Of a stretch of 64,000 nt of DNA, positions 51,927-60,380 are shown piece by piece. The position numbers and the translations under genes are program-made. The DNA is from Deltaproteobacteria bacterium (lineage in GTDB: Bacteria > Myxococcota_A > UBA9042 > PHBI01): assembly GCA_020632715.1 (NCBI GenBank), contig JACKFA010000012.1:1-64000 (forward strand). Direction: 5' to 3'. Under the pieces are notes generated by a model that was given only the letters and a program-made list of their open reading frames with translations, was not told the origin of the DNA and did not search any database. Each line of letters begins with the position of its first letter. Position 1 is the first letter of the stretch.

Positions 51927-53312
51927 ATGCACTCCGGAAACAGCAGCAAAGCGAACCGTCTCTCGTTCGATCACATCGGCAGCCGCGAGGTCCTCGGCCT
52001 CGCGTGGCCCATCATCGTCTCGATGCTCTCGTACACCGCGATGACCGCGGTGAACGCCATCTGGGTGGCGAAGCTCGGCATGACCGAGGTCGCCGCGGTG
52101 GGCCTCGCGGCGGTCGCGGTGTTCATCCTCCAGGGCTTCGGCGCGGGCGTGCTCGCGGGCGTGAAGATCACGGTCGCGACGGCCACGGGGGCCGGCGACG
52201 ACGACGACGCGCGGGCGCTCGGCCTCCAGGGCGTGACGGTCGCGCTCGCGCTCGGGCTCGGCGCGGTGGCGCTGTCGCCGGCCGGCGACCTCGTCATGAG
52301 CGCGCTCGGCGCCTCACCGGCGACCCACGAGCACGGCGCGACCTACTTCACGTTCCGGGCGCTCGGCCTCCCGTTCGCGTTCGTCATGTACGCGCTCACG
52401 CAGTACATGCAGGGGCGGGGTGACACGCGCGGGCCGATGATCGCGATGATCGCGACGAACGTCGCCAACGCGCTGCTCGACCCGGCGTTCATCTGGGGGT
52501 TCGGGCCGATCCCGGCGATGGGTGTGAAGGGCTGCGCCATCGCGACGAGCCTGTCGTTCGGGCTCGGCGCGCTCTGGCTCGCGGTGGCGGTGTGGCGCGA
52601 TCTGGGCGGGCTGCCCAGGGTCGTCGACCGCTCGCGCGTCGGGCGCATCGTGGCGCTCGGGGCGCCGCTCGGGCTGCGGGCGGCGCTCGAGATCACGAGC
52701 TTCGCGGTGTTCGCGGCGATCCTCTCGTCGGTCGGCGACGACCACGTCGCGGCGCACGTGATGGTCGTGCGCGTGCTGTCGGTGAGCTTCCTGCCGGGGC
52801 ACGCGGTCGGCGAGGCGACGGCGGTGATGGTCGGGCAGGCGATGGGGGCCGGGCGGCGCGACGCGCTCGCGGCCATCCGCGCGGCGGCGAACCGCGTGGC
52901 GATGACGGCGATGGGCGTCTGCGCGGTGGTCTTCGTGCTGGTGCCGGGGGCGCTGCTCGGGATCTTCGACCCGACGCCCGAGGTGCTGGCCATCGCGATC
53001 CCCGTGATGTACGTGGCGGCGGGCTTCCAGATCGTCGACGCGGTGGCGATGGTGGCGCAGGGCTTCCTGAACGGGGTCGGCGACACGCGCTACGTGATGC
53101 TCTCGGGGGTGGTCGTGGCGTGGCTCGTGAAGCTGCCGCTCGGCTACGCGCTCGCGAACACGCTCGGGATGGGGGCCGTGGGCGCGTGGGTCGGGCTCAC
53201 GGCGGAGGTGGTCGTGATCGCGTGGCTCGTGCGGCGGCGGATCGTGCTCGGGCGCTGGGAGCGTGCGGCGGCGCCGGCGCGGCAGCCCGAGCTCGTGGCG
53301 GCGTTCGAGTAG
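51927..53312 (+). CDS. MATE-family multidrug/metabolite exporter
   Basis: 461 residues. Start MHSGNSSKANRLSF with GAGG about 12 bases upstream. Twelve hydrophobic segments in two halves, as expected of MATE transporters: the first membrane helix begins VLGLAWPIIVSMLSYT, the first half includes YALTQYMQGRGDTRGPM and NALLDPAFIWGFG, and the second half repeats this as VAQGFLNGVGDTRYVM. The Q..GRGDTR and LNGVGDTR motifs are family signatures. It is likely a cation-coupled drug or metabolite exporter of the inner membrane; the substrate is unknown. Confidence 0.94.
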   Translation: MHSGNSSKANRLSFDHIGSREVLGLAWPIIVSMLSYTAMTAVNAIWVAKLGMTEVAAVGLAAVAVFILQGFGAGVLAGVKITVATATGAGDDDDARALGLQGVTVALALGLGAVALSPAGDLVMSALGASPATHEHGATYFTFRALGLPFAFVMYALTQYMQGRGDTRGPMIAMIATNVANALLDPAFIWGFGPIPAMGVKGCAIATSLSFGLGALWLAVAVWRDLGGLPRVVDRSRVGRIVALGAPLGLRAALEITSFAVFAAILSSVGDDHVAAHVMVVRVLSVSFLPGHAVGEATAVMVGQAMGAGRRDALAAIRAAANRVAMTAMGVCAVVFVLVPGALLGIFDPTPEVLAIAIPVMYVAAGFQIVDAVAMVAQGFLNGVGDTRYVMLSGVVVAWLVKLPLGYALANTLGMGAVGAWVGLTAEVVVIAWLVRRRIVLGRWERAAAPARQPELVAAFE

Positions 53313-53332
53313 CCCGGGTGTCCGGTCGTGGG

Positions 53333-53385
53333 GGCCGCCCTCTGCCGCGCGTGGGGGGCGGCCTCCGTGGGCCGGGGCCCACGGA
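53333..53385. terminator. Two tandem GC hairpins between convergent genes
   Basis: The first hairpin pairs GGCCGCCC (53333-53340) with GGGCGGCC (53356-53363). The second pairs TCCGTGGGCC (53364-53373) with GGCCCACGGA (53376-53385). Both lie in the 81-base gap between the MATE stop and the convergent GNAT stop and probably end both transcripts. There is no T-tract. Confidence 0.65.
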
Positions 53386-53393
53386 CCCGAAGA

Positions 53394-54083
53394 TCAGCGT
53401 GCGCCGCCGTTGCCGCCGTTTCCGGGGCTCTTCGGCGCGGGCTTGGCGCGCGGGGGCCGCGGCGCGGGCGGGGGCTCGGGTTTCATGGGGCGGGCGGGGA
53501 GGAGCTCGGCCTCGCGCTCGAGCTTCTTCGCCATGAAGAGGGCGGCGTCCATCTTCTGGAAGCGGCGCTTGCGGTAGAAGGTAAGGGCGGTGTCGTTGTT
53601 CTCGGCGACCTCGAGGACGAGGTGGGTGCAGCCGCGGAGCTTGGCGAGGTGCTCGAGCTGCTCGAGCATGAAGGTGCCGACGCCGCGGCCCTGGTAGCCG
53701 GGGTGGGTGGCGAGCTCCTCGACGAACATGGGGCGCATGTCGCGGCTCTCGAAGTAGCGCGGGTTGATCCAGTTGTCGGAGCCGGTGACCTCGTAGGCGC
53801 ACTCGGCGTAGCCGACGAGGTCGCCGTCCACCTCGAAGAGGAGCTGCTCCACGCCCTCGTCGTCGTAGCTCTCGATGAAGCGCTGCTTCGACCGCGGCCG
53901 CTGGTACTCGACGGTCTTCTTGTTGACGTCGCGGAAGACGCGCTTGAGGAACTCCCACGCGCGGTTGATGTCGCGGCGGTGCATGCGGCGGACGCGCATC
54001 TGGCCGCGCTCGGCCTCGACGGCGGGCGACGCGGGCTCGACGGAGGCGGGCGGCGGCTGATCGCGCGAGTGCTTGGGGGCCAT
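53394..54083 (-). CDS. GNAT-family N-acetyltransferase
   Basis: 229 residues from ATG at 54083 (MAPKHSRDQ). A longer start at 54221 is rejected because it would translate through an AT-rich nested palindrome. The GNAT core spans about 35-185: MRVRRMHRRDINRAWEFL, LLFEVDGDLVGYAECAYE, the acetyl-CoA motif A THPGYQGRGVGTFMLEQLEH, and motif B VAENNDTALTFYRKRRFQKM. The C-terminal 40 residues are Pro/Ala/Lys-rich and disordered. The substrate cannot be inferred. Confidence 0.9.
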   Translation of the reverse strand: MAPKHSRDQPPPASVEPASPAVEAERGQMRVRRMHRRDINRAWEFLKRVFRDVNKKTVEYQRPRSKQRFIESYDDEGVEQLLFEVDGDLVGYAECAYEVTGSDNWINPRYFESRDMRPMFVEELATHPGYQGRGVGTFMLEQLEHLAKLRGCTHLVLEVAENNDTALTFYRKRRFQKMDAALFMAKKLEREAELLPARPMKPEPPPAPRPPRAKPAPKSPGNGGNGGAR

Positions 54084-54146
54084 GACGTAGCGATAGCCGG
54101 GCCGCGCGCCGGGCGCAAGGTCGATGACGACGTTGGACAGGACCTC

Positions 54147-54200
54147 GACAGCCCCAAAAGCGACTTGAGCCTTATTTCTTTTCCTCAAGTCCTGGCTGTC
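54147..54200. promoter_or_regulatory. AT-rich nested inverted repeat upstream of the GNAT gene
   Basis: Inner arms GACTTGAG (54162-54169) and CTCAAGTC (54184-54191), separated by 14 mostly T/A bases. Outer arms GACAGCC (54147-54153) and GGCTGTC (54194-54200). The locally low GC and double symmetry suggest an operator or a structured 5' leader of the GNAT gene, whose start codon is 64 bases downstream on the minus strand. Confidence 0.5.
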
Positions 54201-54563
54201 ACCGGACGTTGAGGGAGACATGGCCTCGCGCAGCCACGCGCATCGGCCACCCGAGAAGCCCGAGAGATTCCACGCAGGGGGAGCGAGAGCGCCCGGACGC
54301 GGGGGAGCGAACTGGCGCGCCACGCAGCTTTGACGATCCCGCGGCGACCGGACGGAGACCCCGGACGCCGCGGGATCGTGTTTTGCTAGCCATCGGGCCG
54401 GGGGCCGCGCGCGTCCGCTTGGCGGCTTCGCGACCTGGCGCGACTCCCCACCGGCGGCCGCGCCATCCGATCCGCGCGAGCGACGCCCGAGAGCCTCGCG
54501 CCAGGACGCCAAGCCGCGCAGGCCACCCTCTGCGCCTTGGCGCCTCTGCGCGAGCCCCCTCTC
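54201..54563. other. Intergenic stretch with two hairpins, no gene seen
   Basis: Between the PPOX-class gene stop and the nested repeat before the GNAT gene. It holds a perfect 14-bp inverted repeat, ACGATCCCGCGGCG (54333-54346) with its complement (54366-54379), followed on the plus strand by GTTTT. It also holds a CGCCAAG/CTTGGCG hairpin (54507-54542) within sequence resembling the dispersed CTTGGCG-CTCTGCG type of intergenic repeat. Either hairpin could terminate the PPOX-class transcript; the T-tract orientation would instead suit a plus-strand RNA. Confidence 0.4.
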
Positions 54564-55121
54564 CTATCTACCGCCGAAAAGGTCTGCCTCACGGAGCTCC
54601 TCCTCCGTGTACCGCGGCGTGATGTACGCCGCGCAGTTCCAGTCGTAGGCCACGACCGCGATGCGCACGACGCGCTCGACGCGCCGCCGCAGCTCCGGCG
54701 GCGCCACCGCGTCGGCGAGCCCCGGGTGCTCCCGCGCGTCGAGCGCCTCGGCGCGCCCCATGACCTTGAGCCGCCGCCTCGCCGGGTAGTCGACCGCGAT
54801 GAGCGCGACGCGCGCCTCGTCGACCAGGTTCCCCGTCGTGATGAGCTGTCGGTTGCCGCGCAGGTCCGCGAACGCCAGCGTCCCCGCGTCGACCACCTTC
54901 AAGAACCCCCGCGGCCCCCCGCGGTGCTGCACGTACGGCCACCCGTCCGCCGTCACCGTCGCCAGGTAGAAGCTGTCGCGCCGCGCGAGGAACGCCATCT
55001 CGTCCTCGCCGAGCGCGTCCGCACCGCCCCGCGCCGGCAGCCGGAACGTGCCGCCGTGATACCGCTTCTCCTCCGCGACGATCGCGGGCGTCAGCATCTC
55101 CGCGAGATAGCGACCGGTCAT
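54564..55121 (-). CDS. Pyridoxamine 5'-phosphate oxidase-related (PPOX-class) FMN-binding protein
   Basis: 185 residues. Start MTGRYLAEMLTPA at 55121 with AGGAGG seven bases upstream. The split-barrel flavin-binding pattern is clear: DSFYLATVTADGWPYVQHRGG, LAFADLRGNRQLITTGNL, VALIAVDYPARRRLKVMGRA. The C-terminus has YDWNCAAYITPRYTEEEL. It resembles small PPOX-class proteins that are not true PdxH; the activity is unknown but a flavin-dependent reductase or oxidase is likely. It is divergent from a LysR regulator across 153 bases, the classic layout for a regulated target. Confidence 0.9.
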   Translation of the reverse strand: MTGRYLAEMLTPAIVAEEKRYHGGTFRLPARGGADALGEDEMAFLARRDSFYLATVTADGWPYVQHRGGPRGFLKVVDAGTLAFADLRGNRQLITTGNLVDEARVALIAVDYPARRRLKVMGRAEALDAREHPGLADAVAPPELRRRVERVVRIAVVAYDWNCAAYITPRYTEEELREADLFGGR

Positions 55122-55274
55122 CGGGCCCTCCTCACCTCGGAAGCCGAGCGTCTGCCGACCCTCGGCGCCAGGAAGCGACGGGACCACCCCGCCGACCCAC
55201 CCACCATCGCCACCCCCGGCGCGAACAACAATCCACCGCGCGCGGAAGTCACCATTGCGTGATATGAAACAGCC

Positions 55275-56195
55275 GTGGATCGCGTCGACGCCATGCACGC
55301 CTTCGTGGCGGTCGCGGAGCAGCGCAGCTTCCGCGGCGCCGCGCGCCGCCTCGGGCAGTCCCCGCCCACCGTCACGCGCCTGGTCGCGGCCCTCGAGGAG
55401 CACCTCGGGATCCGCCTCCTCGCCCGCACCACCCGCTCGGTCGCCCTCACGGACGCCGGCCGCCGCTACCTCGAGCGCGCGCGCCGCGTCCTCACCGACC
55501 TCGCCGACGCCGAGAACGACGCCCGCGCCGAGCGCACCGAGCCCTCGGGGCGCCTCGTCGTCGCCGCCCCCAACGCCTTCGGCCGCCGCGAGGTCGCGCC
55601 GCTCCTCTCGGAGCTCCTGACGCGCTACCCCGCGCTCACGGGCGAGCTCACCCTCGCCGACCGCAACGTGAACCTCATCGAGGAGGGCGTCGACGTGGCC
55701 GTCCGCATCGGCGTCCTCGAGGACTCGACCCTCCGCGTGCGCGCGGTCGGCGCGACCCGCCGCGTCGTCGTCGCGAGCCCGGGCTACCTGGACTCCCACG
55801 CCCCGCTGCGGCGCCCCGCGGACCTCGCCGCGCACGCGGTGATCCTCGCGACCGGCCTCACGCCGCTCCCCGAGTGGCGCTTCGAGAGCCGCGGCCACGA
55901 GCTGCGGGTCGCGCTCCGGCCGGGCTTCGTCACGAACAGCGTCGACGCCGCCATCGCGCACGCCGAGCGCGACGGCGGGCCGGCGTTGGCGCTCGCCTAC
56001 CAGGTCGTCGATCAGGTGCGCGCGGGCGCGCTCCGCGTCGTGCTCGAGGCGTTCGAGCCGCCGCCCGTGCCGATCCAGGTCGTGCACCCGAGCGCGCGCC
56101 TGCCGTCCGCGGCGGTGCGGGCGTTCATCGAGCTCGCGGCGGCGCGGCCCTGGACGTTCGTGGACCTCCCGGGCGCCGCGCCGCCCCGCGCGTGA
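55275..56195 (+). CDS. LysR-family transcriptional regulator
   Basis: 306 residues, GTG start at 55275 giving MDRVDAMHAFVAVAEQRSFRG. N-terminal winged helix-turn-helix: SFRGAARRLGQSPPTVTRLV with LARTTRSVALTDAGRRY. The C-terminal substrate-binding domain shows GRLVVAAPNAFGRREVAPLL and NLIEEGVDVAVRIGVLEDS, typical of the group related to DsdC/CrgA-like regulators. It probably controls the divergent PPOX-class gene and itself. The intergenic region near 55250 (ATTGCGTGATATGAAA) is AT-richer and could hold its site. Confidence 0.94.
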   Translation: MDRVDAMHAFVAVAEQRSFRGAARRLGQSPPTVTRLVAALEEHLGIRLLARTTRSVALTDAGRRYLERARRVLTDLADAENDARAERTEPSGRLVVAAPNAFGRREVAPLLSELLTRYPALTGELTLADRNVNLIEEGVDVAVRIGVLEDSTLRVRAVGATRRVVVASPGYLDSHAPLRRPADLAAHAVILATGLTPLPEWRFESRGHELRVALRPGFVTNSVDAAIAHAERDGGPALALAYQVVDQVRAGALRVVLEAFEPPPVPIQVVHPSARLPSAAVRAFIELAAARPWTFVDLPGAAPPRA

Positions 56196-56201
56196 GCCGC
56201 G

Positions 56202-56687
56202 CTACTCCCCGTGACAGGCGGTCGTCTCGCCGATCACGTTCTGGCAGTTGTCGAAGGTCGTGTCGCGGACGAGCGGCGCCGACATCGACACCGAGCGCTC
56301 CGCGCCACCAGCGCGGTAGGTGACCTTGATCGACGCCGGTGACGACGTCGTCCCGGCCGGCGGCGCCGCCATCGTGAAGCCGTTGACGCAGCTCACGGTG
56401 ACCTGCTTGCTCGGCTCGACGACCGCCGGCGCGGGGAGCGTGGCCTCCCCGCTCACGTACTCGCTCCCGACGATCTCGATCGACTCGACCGTCACGGGGT
56501 CGTCGCCGTACCGGTTCACGACGTCGACCGACACCCAGAGCGTCAGCGTCGACGGGTTCTCGTTGCAGATGGAGATGTGGAGCGACGGGTCCACGAGGGT
56601 CACCGGCGCGGCCTCGAGGTAGGGCTCGCAGGCGACGGCGCCGGCGGCGAGGGTGAGCACGCTCAGGATGACGTGACGAAGAAGCAT
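56202..56687 (-). CDS. Small lipoprotein, unknown
   Basis: 161 residues. Start MLLRHVILSVLTLAAGAVAC at 56687 with GGAG upstream; the lipobox is AVAC. The mature part is beta-rich with three Cys (SICNENP, TVSCVNGF, FDNCQN) plus one near the end (TACHG), suggesting two disulfides in an immunoglobulin-like fold. No family recognised. It ends six bases from the convergent LysR gene and is divergent from the SDR gene. Confidence 0.8.
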   Translation of the reverse strand: MLLRHVILSVLTLAAGAVACEPYLEAAPVTLVDPSLHISICNENPSTLTLWVSVDVVNRYGDDPVTVESIEIVGSEYVSGEATLPAPAVVEPSKQVTVSCVNGFTMAAPPAGTTSSPASIKVTYRAGGAERSVSMSAPLVRDTTFDNCQNVIGETTACHGE

Positions 56688-56905
56688 GGAGGACTCCAGG
56701 AGGACGGTTCGTTCGCCCCGGGGACATCGCAAACGCCGTGCCACGCGGGCTCGGCGCGGGGCACCGCGCCCGAGGCGGGCGCGCGCCCGGCGCGGTGTGG
56801 CGTCCCTGCCGCCCCTGTATAGCGAGTAGCCACCCCCAACGCCACCGCCGCCCGCGCGTGGGCGTGGCGCGCGTCTCTGCTATCCTCGCCGGAGGAGGTC
56901 GCCCC

Positions 56906-57802
56906 ATGGCTCGACAGCGCCCCGACGGCGAACGCCCCGTGGTCCTGCTCACCGGCGCCAGCACGGGGCTCGGCCTCGTCATCGCGCGCCAGCTCCTCGC
57001 GCGCGACCGCTACCGCCTCATCCTCACGGCGCGCCGCGAGTCGCTCGGGCGCTTCGCGGCGAGCGGGATCCACGAGTCGCGCCACGTCCACCTGCGCCCG
57101 CTCGACGTGACCCTCCCCGCCGAGCGCGAGGCCGTCGTCGCCGAGGCGGACGCGCACTGGGGCGGCGTGGACGTCCTCGTCAACAACGCCGGCGTCGCCT
57201 ACCGCGCCGTGGTCGAGCACGTCCGGGACGACGAGCGCTTCGCGCAGCTCGACATCAACTTCCTCTCGCCGATGGAGCTCGCGCGGCTCTGCCTGCCGTC
57301 GATGCGCGAGAAGCGCGCCGGCCGGATCCTCAACGTCTCGAGCGTCGGCGGCATGATGGCGATGCCGACCATGTCCATCTACAGCGCGTCCAAGTTCGCC
57401 CTCGAGGGCGCCACCGAGGCCCTCTGGTACGAGGTCCGCCCCTGGAACATCCACGTGAGCCTCGTCGAGCCCGGCTTCATCAACTCCTCGTCCTTCCAGA
57501 ACGTGCGCTTCACCGAGCTCGCCAAGGAGGCGCGCGACCGCCCGGACGTCCCCTACGCCGCGCACTACCACTTCATGGGCTTCTTCATCGAGCGCGTCAT
57601 GCAGCGCGTGAAGGCCACGCCCGAGCGCGTCGCGAGGAAGGTGCTCAAGACCATGGAGCGCCGCCGGCCGCCGCTCCGCGTCAGCGCCACCCTCGACGCG
57701 ACCGCGTTCTCGCTCCTGCGGCGGCTCCTCCCGCGGCGCCTCTACCACTGGCTGCTCTACCGCAACCTGCCCAACGTCAGGAGCTGGGGACCGCCCCGAT
57801 AG
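56906..57802 (+). CDS. Short-chain dehydrogenase/reductase (SDR)
   Basis: 298 residues. GGAGGAGG precedes the ATG at 56906. Classical SDR features: the dinucleotide motif TGASTGLG, the NNAG motif in VLVNNAGVAY, the catalytic Ser in LNVSSVGG, and YSASK. After the Rossmann core come about 60 residues with an amphipathic Arg-rich end (LLRRLLPRRLYHWLLYRNLP) that may bind membranes. It is probably an NAD(P)-dependent oxidoreductase of a lipid or steroid-like substrate; specificity is unknown. Confidence 0.94.
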   Translation: MARQRPDGERPVVLLTGASTGLGLVIARQLLARDRYRLILTARRESLGRFAASGIHESRHVHLRPLDVTLPAEREAVVAEADAHWGGVDVLVNNAGVAYRAVVEHVRDDERFAQLDINFLSPMELARLCLPSMREKRAGRILNVSSVGGMMAMPTMSIYSASKFALEGATEALWYEVRPWNIHVSLVEPGFINSSSFQNVRFTELAKEARDRPDVPYAAHYHFMGFFIERVMQRVKATPERVARKVLKTMERRRPPLRVSATLDATAFSLLRRLLPRRLYHWLLYRNLPNVRSWGPPR

Positions 57803-57950
57803 CGCTCGCGCCGCCCCGGGTTACGGTTACATGGCGAGCCGCGGGATCTCGCGCCACGGTTACAACGAGGCGCCACCGAGGGCCTCGCGCTCGCCGAGCC
57901 GAACCGCGACCCGCCGGTCGCGCTCCGGGCTTTCGTCTTTCGGAACCCCC

Positions 57951-57979
57951 TTGCAAACGGCGGTCGAGCGGCGCATAAC
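57951..57979 (+). promoter_or_regulatory. Sigma70-type promoter of the DUF1444-like gene
   Basis: TTGCAA (57951-57956), a 17-base spacer, CATAAC (57974-57979). A start site near 57986 gives a leader of about 75 bases before ATG 58062. Upstream are three GGTTAC direct repeats (57819, 57825, 57858) that might bind a regulator. Confidence 0.55.
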
Positions 57980-58061
57980 GCGGCGCGTCACGACCCGGGT
58001 CGGTCCTGCCCACCGAACGATCTGCCACGTCGTCTTGCCCAACCGATCGCGACGGCCCTCC

Positions 58062-58580
58062 ATGAGCACTCCCACCATCATCGCCCGCGTCATGCCGAGC
58101 CCCACCGAGGCGCCGGCGATCTCCCTGCCCGTCGGGGGGACGCTGCACACCTGGTACTGGATCGCGACGCCCTTCGGCGCCGAGCCGCTGACCCTCGCCC
58201 ACATGGTGAAGCACGGCCTGTCGCTCGCCGCGGTGCAGCGGGCGGCCGTCGACCACCTCTGGGCGCGCCTCGAGGACCACGTGAGCGTGTTCCGCGAGGA
58301 CGAGCGCGAGCCGTATCGTCTCCACGCCCTCCCCGGCTTCGCGGCGAGCACGCTCCTCCTCCGCAACCTCTGGGACGAGCTCGCGAGCGAGGTCTGCGGC
58401 GCGCTCGTGCTGCGCGTGTCGAACCAGAACCAGGTGCTCTTCGCGGGCACGGACGAGCGCGAGGCGATGGCCAAGCTCGCCGGCGGCCGGCGGCGGCGCC
58501 CGCTGCTCCTCTGGACGAAGGACGGCTGGGCCCCCTACCGCGTGACGCCGACGCTGGTCGCGTCGCTGCACGCGGCATAG
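58062..58580 (+). CDS. DUF1444-like protein, unknown function
   Basis: 172 residues from MSTPTIIARVMPSP at 58062; the upstream open frame is Arg/Ser-rich and not protein-like. The central part (MVKHGLSLAAVQRAAVDHL) and the C-terminal part (ASTLLLRNLWDELASEVCGA then LVLRVSNQNQVLFAG) resemble the DUF1444/YtpQ family, where a helix is followed by SxLLxxxW and a vavPnRd.llf strand. No catalytic motif is visible. It has its own promoter. Assignment is by pattern and moderate. Confidence 0.7.
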   Translation: MSTPTIIARVMPSPTEAPAISLPVGGTLHTWYWIATPFGAEPLTLAHMVKHGLSLAAVQRAAVDHLWARLEDHVSVFREDEREPYRLHALPGFAASTLLLRNLWDELASEVCGALVLRVSNQNQVLFAGTDEREAMAKLAGGRRRRPLLLWTKDGWAPYRVTPTLVASLHAA

Positions 58581-58653
58581 CGCGCGCGGCGAGGGGGTAA
58601 CCCCGCGCCACGAGAGCGTTGTGTCGGCGCCGCGACGGTGGCAGAAGGTTCTC

Positions 58654-60348
58654 GTGCCTCGTCACCCCTCCCCCATCGTCGCGCTCGTCGCCGCGCTCGG
58701 TGCGCTCGTCACCGCCTGCGGCGAGGACGCGCAGTCGACCGCGACCGGCTCCTGCTTCGCCGGGGCGGTGAGCTGTGACGGGCGCTGGGTCGTCACCTGC
58801 GACCCCGGGACGCTCACCTTCCAGCACACGAAGGAGTGCGCCCTCGGGACGACCTGCCTCGACGGGGAGTGCGCGCTGACCGGCTTCTCCGACGTGGTCG
58901 GCGGCGACACGGTCGCGCCGGACACGGTCTCGCCGGACACGCTCACCCCGGACACCGTCGTCGCCGACACGCTCGCGCCGGACACGACGCCCGCCGATAC
59001 GTTCACGCCGGACACGACGCCCGCCGACACGACGGTCGCGGACACCGCCGACACCAGCGTGGCCGAGGACACCGCCGTCGCCGACACCGCCGACACCGCG
59101 GCCCCCGAGGACACCACCGTCGCCGACACCGCCGACACCGCCGTCCCCGAGGACACGACCGTCGCCGACACCGCCGACACCGCCGTCCCCGAGGACACCA
59201 CGGTCGCCGACACCGCGGACACGGCGGCCCCCGAGGACACCTCCCCGGCCGACACCGTCGTGGCCGACCCGTTCTCGCAGGGGCTCCTGAGCTACCAGCG
59301 GATCACCAATGTCGCGGCCATCGGCGATCTGTCGCGCGTCCGCTGGGCCGCCGACGGCACGCACGCGCTCATCGTCGGGACCTCGGGGAAGCTCCTCCGC
59401 TACGACGTCGACACGCGCCAGGTCACCTTCCTCCAGGCGCTCGGCCTCACGGTCACGGACCTCGCGGTCGGTCCCGGCGGCGACGGCTTCTTCGTGGTCG
59501 GCTCGGACGGCGGCGGCGGCAAGCTCTGGCACGTCCGCGCCGCGCCCTTCGAGGTCGTCGACACCATCCCGCTCTCGCTCGGCGCCCCGATGGCCATCGA
59601 CCGCGAGCGCGGCAAGGCCTCGCCGCGCTACGTCATCGGCGCCCGCAACACCGGCACCGACTACATCGGCTACTTCTACATCTGGAGCGAGGCGGCCGGG
59701 CTCGCGCCGGTGAAGGCGTTCAACACGTCGGCGGGCCTCCTGGGCGTCATGTGGGGCGACCCCGCCATCATGGGCGGCGCCGACTTCGTCATGAGCGGCG
59801 AGGGGGTCAACGGCGGCGGCAGCCACAGCTGGGTCGTCGGCGCCGCGGACGTCGTGACGAACGGCTGGTCGGGCGGCTACGGCAACGGCGGGCGCGCCTC
59901 GTGGCGGCCGGGGCCGGGCGGCTACGGCGTCGTCATCGGGTGGAGCTCGAACCACATCCTCGTGTTCGACGGCACCTGGCACAACTCGCACTGGCCGGGG
60001 CCGAACGGCAACACGCCGCAGGACATCGCGTGGCGCGCGGACGGCCGCCGCGCCCTCATCGTCGGGCGCGTGAACGGGCCCGTCCCGATCCACGCCACGG
60101 TCATCGAGATCCCGGCCGGGAGCTTCTCCGGCTGGACCGAGACCTACGTCGACCAGAGCATCCCGAGCTTCGCGGACGCGCCGTGGTACGGGAACTCGTC
60201 GAGCATGTACCTGAGCGCGGCCGACTGGCGCCCGGTCCCGTGCGACGAGGGGCTCATCGTCGGGACCGACAACGTCTCGGGGACGAGCTCGAGCTACGGC
60301 TACGTCATCCGCTTCTACGACAGCACCGACCCCGCCTGCGTCGAGTAG
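58654..60348 (+). CDS. Lipoprotein with Asp/Thr-rich repeat linker and beta-propeller domain
   Basis: 564 residues from GTG at 58654, chosen because AGAAGG lies five bases upstream and it leaves a normal 22-residue lipoprotein signal (lipobox VTAC). A GTG at 58621 would add 11 residues. A small Cys domain (SCFAGAVSCDGRWVVTCDPG ... TCLDGEC) is followed by a 115-residue linker of Asp/Thr/Ala/Pro with four exact-length 14-residue repeats. The C-terminal 350 residues are beta-propeller-like, with recurring RWAADGTHALIVG and IAWRADGRRALIVG blades. It is probably a surface lipoprotein; the ligand is unknown. The next gene, 32 bases downstream, encodes a lipoprotein with a similar linker. Confidence 0.85.
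   Translation: MPRHPSPIVALVAALGALVTACGEDAQSTATGSCFAGAVSCDGRWVVTCDPGTLTFQHTKECALGTTCLDGECALTGFSDVVGGDTVAPDTVSPDTLTPDTVVADTLAPDTTPADTFTPDTTPADTTVADTADTSVAEDTAVADTADTAAPEDTTVADTADTAVPEDTTVADTADTAVPEDTTVADTADTAAPEDTSPADTVVADPFSQGLLSYQRITNVAAIGDLSRVRWAADGTHALIVGTSGKLLRYDVDTRQVTFLQALGLTVTDLAVGPGGDGFFVVGSDGGGGKLWHVRAAPFEVVDTIPLSLGAPMAIDRERGKASPRYVIGARNTGTDYIGYFYIWSEAAGLAPVKAFNTSAGLLGVMWGDPAIMGGADFVMSGEGVNGGGSHSWVVGAADVVTNGWSGGYGNGGRASWRPGPGGYGVVIGWSSNHILVFDGTWHNSHWPGPNGNTPQDIAWRADGRRALIVGRVNGPVPIHATVIEIPAGSFSGWTETYVDQSIPSFADAPWYGNSSSMYLSAADWRPVPCDEGLIVGTDNVSGTSSSYGYVIRFYDSTDPACVE
59065..59232 (+). repeat. Four 42-bp tandem repeats encoding an Asp/Thr linker
   Basis: Units begin with GAGGAC at 59065, 59107, 59149 and 59191; a fifth partial unit begins at 59233. 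Each encodes 14 residues close to EDTTVADTADTAVP. All units have the same length, which suggests expansion by replication slippage. Confidence 0.85.
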
Positions 60349-60380
60349 GCGCGCCGCCCCCGCACCCCAGGAGCTCCGCC

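Noticed and set aside
53394..54221. Longer start for the GNAT protein at 54221
   Set aside because: It would translate through the AT-rich nested palindrome with atypical codons, and GAGG is only two bases from that ATG.
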